Shown here: one piece after another, positions 24,554 through 32,056 of the stretch
Layout: every line of letters starts with the position of its first letter
Position numbering within the stretch: the first letter of the stretch is position 1
Assembly (NCBI RefSeq): GCF_004366355.1
Contig: NZ_SODV01000001.1
Span: 2,914,001-2,978,000, forward strand
Reading direction: 5' to 3'
Source of the DNA: Dinghuibacter silviterrae
GTDB taxonomy: Bacteria > Bacteroidota > Bacteroidia > Chitinophagales > Chitinophagaceae
Length of the DNA stretch: 64,000 nt
Translations under genes and position numbers: made by a program
Notes under the pieces: model-generated
Seen by the model: the letters and a program-made list of their open reading frames with translations, nothing else
What the model was told of the DNA's origin: nothing
Database searches by the model: none

Positions 24554-24988
24554 CTACCCCTCCAAACTCCCCATCACCTTATACAACAACCCATGCAACG
24601 CCCGCGCCTCCTCCATGGACAACCCCAGGTGTTCCTTTAACCGGTTGTACATCCGGGGCGCCTTCGCCTTGAGCGCCTTCCCTTTTTCCGTCAACGTAAT
24701 GATGATGCTGCGCTCGTCGGCCGCCGAGCGGGCGCGGTGGATGAGCTTTTGGTCCTGCATGCGTTTAAGCAGGGGCGTGAGCGTATTGGACTGCAACTGC
24801 AGCCGCTGTGCGATGACGCTGAGGTTGACGGCGTCGGTTTCCCAGAGGACCAGGAGCACGAGGTATTGGGGGTAGGTCAACCCCAATTCATCCAAAACAG
24901 GTTGGTAACATTTCGTTACCAACCTGGATGCCGCGTAAAGCGGGAAACACAACTGGTTGTCCAGTTTTAGCAAATCATCCGAACCCAT
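24554..24988 (-). CDS. ohrR: OhrR, MarR-family organic peroxide sensor
   Basis: MarR repressor of 144 residues. The N-terminal LDNQLCFPLYAASRL carries the peroxide-sensing cysteine (C14), equivalent to C15 of Bacillus OhrR. The winged helix is seen in LTYPQYLVLLVLWE, LQLQSNTLTPLLKRM and the wing SAADERSIIITLT. The reading frame stays open far upstream through the ohr gene, but the true start is the ATG at 24988, 11 bases after the ohr stop. Peroxide oxidation of the cysteine would release DNA and induce ohr. A palindrome in the ohr promoter is the likely site. Confidence 0.94.
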   Translation of the reverse strand: MGSDDLLKLDNQLCFPLYAASRLVTKCYQPVLDELGLTYPQYLVLLVLWETDAVNLSVIAQRLQLQSNTLTPLLKRMQDQKLIHRARSAADERSIIITLTEKGKALKAKAPRMYNRLKEHLGLSMEEARALHGLLYKVMGSLEG

Positions 24989-24999
24989 AAGGAAAGGTA

Positions 25000-25410
25000 C
25001 TAAATGACTTCCAACCGGACCTCGATGTTCCCACGGGTGGCGTTGGAATAGGGACAAATGGCGTGGGCCTTTTGTACCAGTTCGAGCGCCCGGGCGGGGT
25101 CGACGCCGGGGAGGTGGGCCGCCAGGTGTACCCAAAGCGAAAAGCCGCCTTCGCCGTTCGAGGTAAGGCCCACCGTCGCGGTCAAGACAGAGGTGGATAC
25201 CACCTTCTCCCGTTGCATCACCAGGTTGAGGGCGCTGTCGAAACAGGCGGCATAACCGGCTGCAAACAGTTGTTCCGGGTTGGTGTGACCGCCCGCGCCA
25301 CCCATTTCTTTGGGTATCCGTACATCGAGTTCCAGAATACCGTCTTCGCTTTTGACGTGTCCGTTCCGTCCGCCCGTGACGGATACGGTGGTTTGATAAA
25401 GGGTTTTCAT
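25000..25410 (-). CDS. ohr: Organic hydroperoxide resistance protein Ohr
   Basis: Thiol peroxidase of the OsmC/Ohr family (136 residues) that reduces organic and fatty-acid hydroperoxides. The reactive cysteine C56 lies in NPEQLFAAGYAACF and the resolving C119 in CPYSNATRGN. R15 and E46, the catalytic arginine and glutamate positions, are present. It is the first gene of an ohr-ohrR operon. The upstream gap to the divergent aspartyl protease gene carries a near-perfect palindrome. Confidence 0.96.
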   Translation of the reverse strand: MKTLYQTTVSVTGGRNGHVKSEDGILELDVRIPKEMGGAGGHTNPEQLFAAGYAACFDSALNLVMQREKVVSTSVLTATVGLTSNGEGGFSLWVHLAAHLPGVDPARALELVQKAHAICPYSNATRGNIEVRLEVI

Positions 25411-25421
25411 ATCTTATGCGA

Positions 25422-25441
25422 TTATATCGTGTGCGATGTAA
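25422..25441. promoter_or_regulatory. Candidate OhrR operator
   Basis: TTATATCG-TGTG-CGATGTAA is a 20-base palindrome with 7 of 8 arm positions matching, 12 bases upstream of the ohr start. Its position and symmetry suit a MarR dimer. The sequence differs from the known Bacillus TACAATT-type OhrR site. Confidence 0.55.
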
Positions 25442-25499
25442 AATTGAAAAGAAAATCTGAAACCGCCAAAAAAAGTATATTGAAGCATAAAACCCAGCC

Positions 25500-26675
25500 A
25501 TGAAAACTTTTGCCTTGTCGTTGCTTACGCTCTGGATAACTTTCGCGTGCCGTGCTCAAAACGTTTCGTTCAATCAGGGTGGTACTACCGCGACCCATTA
25601 CTACGAGGAGATTCCCTACGAAGTCGTGGGCACCAAGATGTTTATATACGTGACCATCGGGGGGGTGCGGCACAAGTTCCTTTTTGATACAGGGGCGCCT
25701 ACGCAAATCTCGTCTTCGCTGGCTGCCGAAACAGGCGCCACCGACTTAAGCCGGACCCCGATAGGAGATGGGACAGGAAAACGCGATACCCTCCGTATCG
25801 TCAGCGTAAAAAACATACAGCTCGGACAAGTCACCTTCCAGGATATTCCAGCGATAGGATACCTACCGGATATATTCCCCTGTTGGGATGCCGAAGGGGC
25901 AGTCGGCTCCAACATGCTGAGGAACTCCATCGTACAGATCCTGCCGGAGAGGCATGTCATCATTCTCACGGACGACGCCGGCAGGCTTTTGCTGAAAAAA
26001 AGGAACGGCATCCCTTTGAACACGGCTTTAGACCAACAAAGTAGCCCGTTTATCCAGTTGATATTCAAGGGTACGAAACGTGTCTTTGTATACCTGGGGT
26101 TCGATACCGGGGGGGATGATTTTATAACGATGCCCGGGGTTTTACTAAACCAGATTTTCCCATATAAAGTGTGCACCATTGCAGACCGGGGTATTGGCAG
26201 CCACCTCTATAGCGAATTCGGGCTGGGAAAGCCGGATTCGACGTACCGGGTCCTCATACCGTCGCTCACCCTTGCGGATGTGGAATTTGACAACACCACG
26301 GCGGAAGTGCTCAAGGTAGGCATGGCCCGGATAGGGGCCCGGCTGTTGTCGTACGGTTCGGTGACCCTGGACTTCATACACCACAAATTCTACTTCGACC
26401 CTACACGGGATAAAGTGGACATGACATTACCATTCTGGCCGGTAAGCCCGATCATTCAAAACGATCAACTGTTCGCCGGGGTGGTGTGGGGTAAAATGAA
26501 AGACCTGATCAAACCCGGGGAACAAATCGTCGCGTTCGGAGATGTGCCAACGGAAAGGACGCCCTTATGTGCCTGGCTGGTACACAACCCCCTGGACAGC
26601 GTCGCGGGGACCGTGGTTGTAAAAATCAAGGGCGCGGACGGGGTGGTCCGGGACGTCAGTATGACAAAGGAATAG
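25500..26675 (+). CDS. Secreted retropepsin-like aspartyl protease
   Basis: Exported protein of 391 residues. A signal peptide (about 1-19) is followed by two pepsin/retropepsin-type halves. The first catalytic motif is FDTGAPTQIS (D63) and the second is FDTGGDDF (D202), about 140 residues apart, as in two-lobed bacterial aspartyl proteases. The C-terminal third (about 310-391) resembles a PDZ-like tail. It is divergent from ohr and followed by a secreted thioredoxin-like gene. The substrate is unknown. Confidence 0.83.
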   Translation: MKTFALSLLTLWITFACRAQNVSFNQGGTTATHYYEEIPYEVVGTKMFIYVTIGGVRHKFLFDTGAPTQISSSLAAETGATDLSRTPIGDGTGKRDTLRIVSVKNIQLGQVTFQDIPAIGYLPDIFPCWDAEGAVGSNMLRNSIVQILPERHVIILTDDAGRLLLKKRNGIPLNTALDQQSSPFIQLIFKGTKRVFVYLGFDTGGDDFITMPGVLLNQIFPYKVCTIADRGIGSHLYSEFGLGKPDSTYRVLIPSLTLADVEFDNTTAEVLKVGMARIGARLLSYGSVTLDFIHHKFYFDPTRDKVDMTLPFWPVSPIIQNDQLFAGVVWGKMKDLIKPGEQIVAFGDVPTERTPLCAWLVHNPLDSVAGTVVVKIKGADGVVRDVSMTKE

Positions 26676-26729
26676 GCGCTTGCAAGGCGCTGGAAATTGG
26701 TCTAATTTCAGGGTATAAAACCCTTCATC

Positions 26730-27323
26730 ATGAAACGGCTAACCACCCTCCTCTTCGCAGCGGGCCTGCTGGCCTTTGCGATGCCCACGCCGATGCCCAT
26801 CGGTTCCACCCTGCCCGATACGGGTGTAAAAATGAAAGACGTCTCCGGTAAAATGGTCTCCTTCACAGACGTCAGGAAAGCAAACGGTCTATTGGTGATG
26901 TTTAGTTGCAATACCTGTCCCGTTGTCCGGGGATACCAGCAACGAACAAAAGACATTTGCGCGTATGCCCTGGCCCACCGGGTCGGGGTGATCCTGCTCA
27001 ATGCCAACGAGGCCCAGCGGGACTATTCGGATTCATACTCCGCGATGCAGGCGTACGCAAAGGATCAGCAATACCAATGGCCCTACGTGATCGACCAGGA
27101 TTCAAAAATGGCCAATACCTTCGGCGCCAGCCGGACCCCGGAATGTTTCCTGTTTGATGCCTCGGGCAAGCTGGTGTATGAAGGCGCCATCGACAACAAC
27201 CCCGGGAATGCCGATGGCGTTACCCGCGCGCATTTGCGCGTGGCCATGGAGGAGATGCTGGGCGGTAAAGAGGTGAGTGTCAAAGAAAGCCGTTCGGTGG
27301 GTTGCCAGATAAAACGTATGTAG
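26730..27323 (+). CDS. Exported redoxin/thioredoxin-like protein
   Basis: Thioredoxin-fold protein of 197 residues with an N-terminal hydrophobic export segment (about 1-18). The active-site CNTC (C60/C63) lies in MFSCNTCPVVRGY, and FGASRTPECFLFD provides the conserved cis-proline region. The C-terminal SVGCQIKR adds another cysteine, common in this AhpC/TSA-related group. It is probably a periplasmic thiol-disulfide oxidoreductase or peroxiredoxin-like reductase. It converges with the TlpA-like gene at 27340, with 16 bases between. Confidence 0.85.
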   Translation: MKRLTTLLFAAGLLAFAMPTPMPIGSTLPDTGVKMKDVSGKMVSFTDVRKANGLLVMFSCNTCPVVRGYQQRTKDICAYALAHRVGVILLNANEAQRDYSDSYSAMQAYAKDQQYQWPYVIDQDSKMANTFGASRTPECFLFDASGKLVYEGAIDNNPGNADGVTRAHLRVAMEEMLGGKEVSVKESRSVGCQIKRM

Positions 27324-27339
27324 TGCGCCGCCGTACGGC

Positions 27340-27816
27340 CTACCGCAGTAGCGACTCCACCGCCTGCTTAAACGCCTCCGGCGTCAGCTGTTGCTGGTAA
27401 AACTTCCGATACCCCGTCCGGGGATTATAAAAGACCGAGCAGGGAATCACCCCCGTCCAGGTAGAGTCGATCGCCGGTGCGATGACGTCGGCGTCCGTTT
27501 CGTCCAGCCAGGCGATAGGCGAATGAAACCCGTGTGCCTGTGCAAAAGCAGTAATTTTCTTTGGATAAAAATCCGCAATGTCCAGGCTCAGCAGCAACAG
27601 GTCCACCTTAGCGCCATAGGATGCCACGGTCGATTCGAAATAGGGAATCTCCTGTACACAGGGGACGCAAAAGGTCGCCCAAAGGTTGACGATGACCGGT
27701 TTTTTCGTCGTTTGAAGAAACGTTTTCAAGTCCGCGATATGCCAGCGGGGTATCGTTTGCTGGGCGCCGGCGCAGAGGGCAGCGCCCAAAAGGATAATGG
27801 CGAACAGGTACTTCAT
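27340..27816 (-). CDS. TlpA-like periplasmic thioredoxin
   Basis: Exported thioredoxin of 158 residues. A signal peptide (about 1-18) ends CAGAQ, and the redox motif is WATFCVPC (C50/C53) with VPCVQEIPYF following, typical of TlpA/ResA reductases. It would reduce or reshuffle disulfides in the periplasm. It is divergent from the unknown gene at 27846 (29-base gap), and its 3' end faces the redoxin gene. Confidence 0.88.
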   Translation of the reverse strand: MKYLFAIILLGAALCAGAQQTIPRWHIADLKTFLQTTKKPVIVNLWATFCVPCVQEIPYFESTVASYGAKVDLLLLSLDIADFYPKKITAFAQAHGFHSPIAWLDETDADVIAPAIDSTWTGVIPCSVFYNPRTGYRKFYQQQLTPEAFKQAVESLLR

Positions 27817-27820
27817 ATCG

Positions 27821-27838
27821 CGAAGCTAGTTATTTTTA
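27821..27838. promoter_or_regulatory. Divergent -7-like boxes between the tlpA-like gene and the unknown gene
   Basis: On the minus strand TAGCTTCG (27821-27828) sits four bases before the ATG at 27816. On the plus strand TATTTTTA (27831-27838) sits seven bases before the ATG at 27846. Both resemble TAnnTTTG, and the 29-base gap leaves room only for very short leaders. Confidence 0.35.
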
Positions 27839-27845
27839 CCTGCGC

Positions 27846-28334
27846 ATGAACCACCCTTACTATATAGATCGCTTTCAAAAGGCTGCCGCCCGTCTCGCCC
27901 CAACAGAAATGCAAATCGACGTGGGCGAGGTGCTGCAATGTGTTTGTCTCAAAGTGTTCAAACCCGAATGGACGCATGATCCTGCCCGGATTTTTTTCTC
28001 CGTGTGGCTCAGCGACTACGCCATCCAAAAAGGCCGTCTTTTATACAACATCCATGCCTTCAAACTCCGGAAGCTCAAAGGCTATACCATCGCCAGCCGG
28101 GACTTCGCGGCCCGTTTCCGGGAAGGGTTCGATTCAAATGGGTGGCCCAACGTCAGCGTTCAATACGGCCCGCTGACACTAATGGAGGGTTGGACAAGAC
28201 TCGATCAAGACACCCTTCAAAAGGACATTGCCGATTTGGCGGAGAAGTTCTTAAAAACGGCACACCTCATCGACGATACCCTCAGGCTTTATGCCGACCC
28301 CAGGCCACAAAAGCCGCCAGTGCAGCGACGATGA
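27846..28334 (+). CDS. Unknown cytoplasmic protein
   Basis: Protein of 162 residues without signal peptide or membrane segment, with a mixed fold (ARIFFSVWLSDYAIQKGRLLYNIHAFKLR). I recognise no family. Its last 53 bases overlap the 3' end of the convergent DoxX gene. The coding case rests on a plausible composition, a Bacteroidota-like -7 box upstream and the absence of a better frame here. Confidence 0.6.
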   Translation: MNHPYYIDRFQKAAARLAPTEMQIDVGEVLQCVCLKVFKPEWTHDPARIFFSVWLSDYAIQKGRLLYNIHAFKLRKLKGYTIASRDFAARFREGFDSNGWPNVSVQYGPLTLMEGWTRLDQDTLQKDIADLAEKFLKTAHLIDDTLRLYADPRPQKPPVQRR

Positions 28335-28644
28335 GGTTGGGCGCGATGATCGGGCCTTCCCCCCTGGAGACGTGAAACCAGATCGCGCAGGCCATCAGGA
28401 CAAGAATCCCGTAAGCCGCCCAGACCGTCAAAAATGGTTTTACGTTCAATAAGGTGGGGAAAAAAATGCCCGCCGCGCCCAACAGGTCGATAAAACCCGT
28501 AAAGTGAACAAAGGCCGGGGAGACCTGCCCCATCCAGGGCATCATGGCGGCCAGCCTGTCAATGGGCATCAGCAGTTTCATACCGGCGCCCGACAGGAGG
28601 AAGAGGAACAGCAGGGCTTGCGCGATCCAGAGAGCTATTTTCAT
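28282..28644 (-). CDS. DoxX-like small membrane protein
   Basis: Inner-membrane protein of 120 residues with four hydrophobic segments (MKIALWIAQALLFLFLLSG; a segment around FTGFIDLLGAAGIFF; LTVWAAYGILVLMACAIWF; and a C-terminal one). The layout and the GAGMKLL and PAFVHFTGFIDLLGA phrases are those of the DoxX/DUF-type family, of uncertain role and often linked to redox stress. The start at 28644 gives a clean first helix; an upstream ATG at 28686 adds 14 residues. It lies 61 bases after the HxlR regulator gene, a common pairing. Confidence 0.83.
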   Translation of the reverse strand: MKIALWIAQALLFLFLLSGAGMKLLMPIDRLAAMMPWMGQVSPAFVHFTGFIDLLGAAGIFFPTLLNVKPFLTVWAAYGILVLMACAIWFHVSRGEGPIIAPNLIVAALAAFVAWGRHKA

Positions 28645-28649
28645 GGATG

Positions 28650-28657
28650 TAAAACTA
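28650..28657 (-). promoter_or_regulatory. -7-like box TAGTTTTA five bases before the DoxX gene
   Basis: On the minus strand TAGTTTTA precedes the ATG at 28644 by five bases, one base off TAnnTTTG. It supports the short start for the DoxX gene. Confidence 0.35.
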
Positions 28658-28705
28658 GCGATCGCCCTCGCAGGAAAGCCCGGCACTATCCCGCAGGATA
28701 GCCGT

Positions 28706-29044
28706 TTACTTCCCGATCACCTCTTTGCGGTGCTCCATTCCCCATTGATAAAGAGATTCCATTAACTTTTGCAGGGACGCCCCGTGCGGCGTCATCGAAT
28801 ACGCGACAACCGGTGGGAAGCCGTCGATCACCTCACGCTGGATCAGCTTGTTGGCTTCCAAGGCCTTCAATTCCTTGGACAACATCTTGTCGGTGATGCC
28901 CCCCACTTCTTTCGAGATCTCGTTAAAGCGCTTACCACCTGTTCCCAGGGAGAGCACGATCTGCAGTTTCCACCGGCCATGCACCGCCTCTACGGCGTCC
29001 TTGATGGCGAGTATCTTCGAGGGGCATCCGTCTCCGTTCAACAT
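28706..29044 (-). CDS. HxlR family transcriptional regulator
   Basis: Winged-helix regulator of 112 residues. The cysteine in DGCPSKI near the N-terminus is the redox/aldehyde-sensing position of many HxlR members. GRWKLQIVLSLGTGGKRFNEISKEVGGITDKMLSKELKALE is the family helix-turn-helix (described here as one region, residues about 23-64). It is upstream of the DoxX gene on the same strand and probably regulates it. Confidence 0.93.
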   Translation of the reverse strand: MLNGDGCPSKILAIKDAVEAVHGRWKLQIVLSLGTGGKRFNEISKEVGGITDKMLSKELKALEANKLIQREVIDGFPPVVAYSMTPHGASLQKLMESLYQWGMEHRKEVIGK

Positions 29045-29048
29045 GATG

Positions 29049-29056
29049 CAAAGCTA
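29049..29056 (-). promoter_or_regulatory. -7-type box TAGCTTTG four bases before hxlR
   Basis: On the minus strand TAGCTTTG is an exact TAnnTTTG match four bases before the ATG at 29044. The same eight bases and spacing recur before the gene at 63666. Confidence 0.5.
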
Positions 29057-29062
29057 CCGATC

Positions 29063-29827
29063 TTATTTCGTCCCGGTGGTATCTTTCCAGGCCGGGTGGT
29101 CCTCCTTAAAGGCCTCTCCCCAACGCTGGATGTCCATGTACAGCTCCCAATCGCTTTGCGTCGCCTGGAGATAATCGTAAGAAGGCCGATACGCATGCAT
29201 AAAGGTGTCGAGCAGGGGTGGCTGCAACCCCGTGATCCGTTTGACGATCGTTTTGGAAAACCGGTGGTCGATATACTTCTGCCGCTCATTTTCCTCCATA
29301 TAGCGCTGGGCGGACTGCCTGCTTTTGTCGATCTGGTGCGCCCCGCCGAGGAACGCGTCCAGGTTGAGCCCGATGCCCATGCCCCGGCCTCTTTCCGCCA
29401 TATTGTTGACATAGTTCGCGCCCTGGTAGTTGAAAATGTCCTGGTATTCTTCCCGGTTTTCCATGGAGTCCAGGTGGTAGCTGTTGGGTCTTACATACAC
29501 ATCCGGCAGGTATTCCGCCACGACCCCCATCGCAATGTCAAAGTGCGACGGGTCCTGCATGTACTGCACCGGAAAGTCCGGTGTTCTTTTATTGAGGTAG
29601 GAAAAATAAAGGGTATCATGCTCCCTGACCTTTATCCGGTAGTGCCCCAGGGAATCCGTCACCGCGGACACCCCCGACGAGCTGTGGACGTCCACATCCC
29701 GGATGGTAGCGGATTGGGTCTGGTCATAGACCGTACCCTGAACTTCGACCTGGCCCATGGCAGATCCAACCGATAGCAAACTTAAGGCTATCGCACTTAC
29801 TTGCATCCATACAAACCCGCTCATCAA
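29063..29827 (-). CDS. Secreted protein with carboxypeptidase-regulatory-like domain
   Basis: Exported protein of 254 residues. A signal peptide ends near residue 25 (SVGSAMGQ). Residues about 27-105 form a CarboxypepD_reg-like beta domain (VEVQGTVYDQTQSATIRDV, TDSLGHYRIKV, DTLYFSYL), the domain found at the N-terminus of many SusC proteins, here without a barrel. The helical C-terminal part (about 110-254) has no recognised fold. Role unknown; it may be a periplasmic or surface accessory protein. Alternative starts at 29824 and 29806 are possible. Confidence 0.72.
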   Translation of the reverse strand: MMSGFVWMQVSAIALSLLSVGSAMGQVEVQGTVYDQTQSATIRDVDVHSSSGVSAVTDSLGHYRIKVREHDTLYFSYLNKRTPDFPVQYMQDPSHFDIAMGVVAEYLPDVYVRPNSYHLDSMENREEYQDIFNYQGANYVNNMAERGRGMGIGLNLDAFLGGAHQIDKSRQSAQRYMEENERQKYIDHRFSKTIVKRITGLQPPLLDTFMHAYRPSYDYLQATQSDWELYMDIQRWGEAFKEDHPAWKDTTGTK

Positions 29828-29854
29828 CAGTTGGCTTTACGTACGTGGGGCTTA

Positions 29855-29867
29855 GACCTGAAAGGTC
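29855..29867. repeat. Short inverted repeat GACCT-gaa-AGGTC
   Basis: A perfect 5-bp inverted repeat about 30 bases upstream of the gene at 29063-29827. It may be an operator half-turn apart or chance; no T-run follows. Confidence 0.25.
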
Positions 29868-29890
29868 GGGAAAAGTTTAAACCCTACCAC

Positions 29891-30088
29891 CTATTTTTTC
29901 CGCTCCATCCGGATCCCCAGGATAAGAAACAGGACGCCTAAACCCGGGAAGACGAAGTGTCCCATATACTGCCCCATGGTATAAGCCGTTCCCTTGCTGG
30001 TATCGACAGATACGTGGAAAAATCCGTATACGCCTACCCAACAAAAGAGGATGCCGACGACAATGAGTATGATGGCCAATGCTTTCAT
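29891..30088 (-). CDS. Small two-helix membrane protein
   Basis: Protein of 65 residues with two hydrophobic segments (ALAIILIVVGILFCWVGVYGFF, about 3-24, and FVFPGLGVLFLILGIRM, about 46-62), ending in basic residues (ERKK). It is divergent from the module 2 sigma gene, with a 34-base gap holding a palindromic promoter-like sequence. Function unknown; the length, basic tail and upstream -7 box favour a real gene. Confidence 0.6.
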   Translation of the reverse strand: MKALAIILIVVGILFCWVGVYGFFHVSVDTSKGTAYTMGQYMGHFVFPGLGVLFLILGIRMERKK

Positions 30089-30093
30089 AGTCC

Positions 30094-30111
30094 TAAAGAT
30101 AAACTATCTTA
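30094..30111. promoter_or_regulatory. Palindromic divergent promoter between the small membrane gene and the sigma gene
   Basis: AAGATA-aac-TATCTT (30096-30110) is a perfect palindrome. Read on the minus strand it gives TATCTTTA (30094-30101) five bases before the ATG at 30088. On the plus strand it gives TATCTTAG (30105-30112) ten bases before the sigma ATG at 30123. Both resemble TAnnTTTG, so one symmetric element may drive both genes. Confidence 0.4.
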
Positions 30112-30122
30112 GCCCTTGCCGA

Positions 30123-30710
30123 ATGCATGAGAAAATACATAGTACCGAAACCCTTCTCCGGCAACTGTCCGAAGGGGATGAGGAAGCCTTAGCCGCTCTT
30201 GTTCGTTTGCACTGGAAAAATGTGTATGCCCAGGCGCTGTTCTGGATAAAATCCACGGAGGAAGCGGAAGAGGTGACCCAGGATATATTCCTGAAGCTCT
30301 GGAATACGCGGGAACAGCTCGGCGACGTCTTGCATTTCGAGAACTGGCTTTTTATCGTCTCCCGGAATACCATCCTATCGGCGGTCCGGAAAAAACTCAG
30401 CCGCCCCACCTTTTTACAGGAACAGGAAGAAGAAGAACACGTCCTTCGCCCTGACCGCATCACCGAACACCGCGAACAATACCAGGTATTGCTAACGGGC
30501 GTTGGTCTTTTGCCGGAAAAAAGACAACAGGTCTTCCGGATGAGCCGCTTCGAAGGGCTGACCCACGAGGAGATTGCCGAACGCCTAGGGATCCACAAAG
30601 ACACTGTAGCCCAATATATTGTAAAAGCCGTTGCCTTTTTAAAAAGCTATTTGCAGGAACACACGGGCAGCAGCGTCTGGGTCATCCTATTACTGGCGGG
30701 GTTATATTAA
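30123..30710 (+). CDS. ECF RNA polymerase sigma factor (module 2)
   Basis: ECF sigma-70 factor of 195 residues. Region 2 shows LVRLHWKNVYAQALFWI and EEVTQDIFLKLWNTREQ. Region 4 shows LPEKRQQVFRMSRFEGLTHEEIAERLGIHKDTV (about 130-175). The C-terminus ends in a hydrophobic stretch (VWVILLLAGLY), common in Bacteroidota FecI-like factors. The frame is open further upstream, but the ATG at 30123 starts the conserved region. It is followed by fecR, susC, susD and a DUF4369-TlpA gene. Confidence 0.93.
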   Translation: MHEKIHSTETLLRQLSEGDEEALAALVRLHWKNVYAQALFWIKSTEEAEEVTQDIFLKLWNTREQLGDVLHFENWLFIVSRNTILSAVRKKLSRPTFLQEQEEEEHVLRPDRITEHREQYQVLLTGVGLLPEKRQQVFRMSRFEGLTHEEIAERLGIHKDTVAQYIVKAVAFLKSYLQEHTGSSVWVILLLAGLY

Positions 30711-30770
30711 AAATATTTTTTTTCCCCGCTACTCAGTCTTTTCTTCCCTCAGCGTCTTTAATCAGGATCG

Positions 30771-32012
30771 ATGAACGACATAACGATGGATGAGCGCTTG
30801 CCCATACTTTTGAACGCCTATCTGGCGGGCACACTGACGGAAAACGAACGGGCAGAACTGCTCCGGGTTCTGGAGCAGGAAGGACAGACCGCGCACCTGG
30901 CCACCCTGATGCAAGAGGTGGAGGGCGAGGTCACCCTCCCGGACGACCTGTCCGGAACGGAGGACCGGATCGTGCGGAAGGTGCTGGATAACATACGAGC
31001 CCGCGGGGCTTCGCAGCAAACCACGGTGGTGCGCATGCGCAGGTCCCGGACATGGATATGGGCGGCGGCGGCCCTATTGCTGGTAGGTATAGGGGCTTCT
31101 CTCTGGCATTTTATGTCTGAAAAACCCCGCCCCGCCCATCTCCCTGAAACAGCTCGTGTGAACGACGTGGACCCGGGGAGCAATAAAGCCGTCCTGACGT
31201 TGTCGGACGGGACGACGGTTGCGCTGGACAGCACGGCAGGGGGCCTAGTGGCACAACAGGGGAATACCACCGTAATGAAGCTGGCCGGTGGGCAGGTCGT
31301 GTACCGCGCCGGGGGCGCCTCCGGCGAAGGTGGGGCAGGGGCCGCGCGCCCGCATGGGCCGGCCGCATCGGCCCCCGGCCTGAACACCTTACGCACCCCC
31401 CGCGGCGGCCAATACCATCTGACCCTCCCGGACGGCACGAAGGTTTGGCTGAATGCCGCCTCTTCGATCACGTACCCCGTCGCTTTCCAGGGAACACAAC
31501 GCAAGGTTTCCGTCAGCGGCGAAGCCTATTTCGAAGTGGCAAAGAACAAGGCCGCCTTTATCGTGGACGCGGGCGGAAAATCGTCGATAGAAGTCCTGGG
31601 GACCGCTTTCGACGTCAACAGTTACCCTGAAGAAGATGCCATAAGAACAACGTTACTGGAGGGTCGTGTGAAGGTGACCGCACCGGGTGGTCCCTTCCTC
31701 ACCCTTCGGCCGGGGCAACAGGCGGAGGTCCGGAACGAAAAAATCTCGCTCGTGGATCACGTGGATTTGGACAAGACGGTGGCCTGGAAAAATGGGTTAT
31801 TTAATTTTGACAACGTCCATTTGGTAGACGCGATGCGCCAGCTGGCGCGCTGGTATGACATCGACGTCGTTTATGAAAAGGACGTGCCGGATATACAGTT
31901 TGAGGGGGAGATCAGCAGGAATGTGAAATTATCGGACCTGTTGAAAGTGCTCAGCCGGGCGGAAGTAAATTTCAAAATAGAAGAGGGACACCGACTCATC
32001 GTTTTACCATAA
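30771..32012 (+). CDS. FecR family anti-sigma / signal transducer (module 2)
   Basis: Inner-membrane transducer of 413 residues: cytoplasmic N-terminus (MDERLPILLNAYLAGTLT), membrane helix at about 94-114, and periplasmic FecR domain (about 205-310: LPDGTKVWLNAASS, GEAYFEVAKNK, VLGTAFDVNSY). A C-terminal DUF4974 domain (about 340-413) follows. A Gly/Ala-rich insertion at about 180-205 (GGASGEGGAGAARPHGPAA), absent from the module 1 FecR, lies just before the FecR domain. A hairpin follows the gene and separates it from susC by 159 bases. Confidence 0.94.
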   Translation: MNDITMDERLPILLNAYLAGTLTENERAELLRVLEQEGQTAHLATLMQEVEGEVTLPDDLSGTEDRIVRKVLDNIRARGASQQTTVVRMRRSRTWIWAAAALLLVGIGASLWHFMSEKPRPAHLPETARVNDVDPGSNKAVLTLSDGTTVALDSTAGGLVAQQGNTTVMKLAGGQVVYRAGGASGEGGAGAARPHGPAASAPGLNTLRTPRGGQYHLTLPDGTKVWLNAASSITYPVAFQGTQRKVSVSGEAYFEVAKNKAAFIVDAGGKSSIEVLGTAFDVNSYPEEDAIRTTLLEGRVKVTAPGGPFLTLRPGQQAEVRNEKISLVDHVDLDKTVAWKNGLFNFDNVHLVDAMRQLARWYDIDVVYEKDVPDIQFEGEISRNVKLSDLLKVLSRAEVNFKIEEGHRLIVLP

Positions 32013-32030
32013 AAGTCCTTACATAAAAAA

Positions 32031-32056
32031 CCGCTATGGATTAGGCCCCATAGCGG
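32031..32056. promoter_or_regulatory. Hairpin in the fecR-susC gap of module 2
   Basis: CCGCTATGG (32031-32039) and CCATAGCGG (32048-32056) form a perfect 9-bp stem with an 8-base loop. On the plus strand it has no T-run after it but an A-run before it (32024-32030 region). It may be an attenuator or RNA-stability element separating signalling genes from transport genes; on the minus strand it would look like a terminator. Confidence 0.55.

Noticed and set aside
24989-25501. Upstream extension of the ohrR frame through ohr
   Set aside because: The extension is arginine-rich shadow sequence of ohr; the MarR domain starts at the ATG at 24988.
26711-26723. GGGT-ATAAA-ACCC before the redoxin gene as a terminator or operator
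   Set aside because: Only four base pairs, no T-run and close to chance expectation.
27330-27339. GCCGTACGGC palindrome between convergent thioredoxin genes
   Set aside because: A ten-base palindrome without loop or T-run in GC-rich DNA is expected by chance; no support for a terminator.
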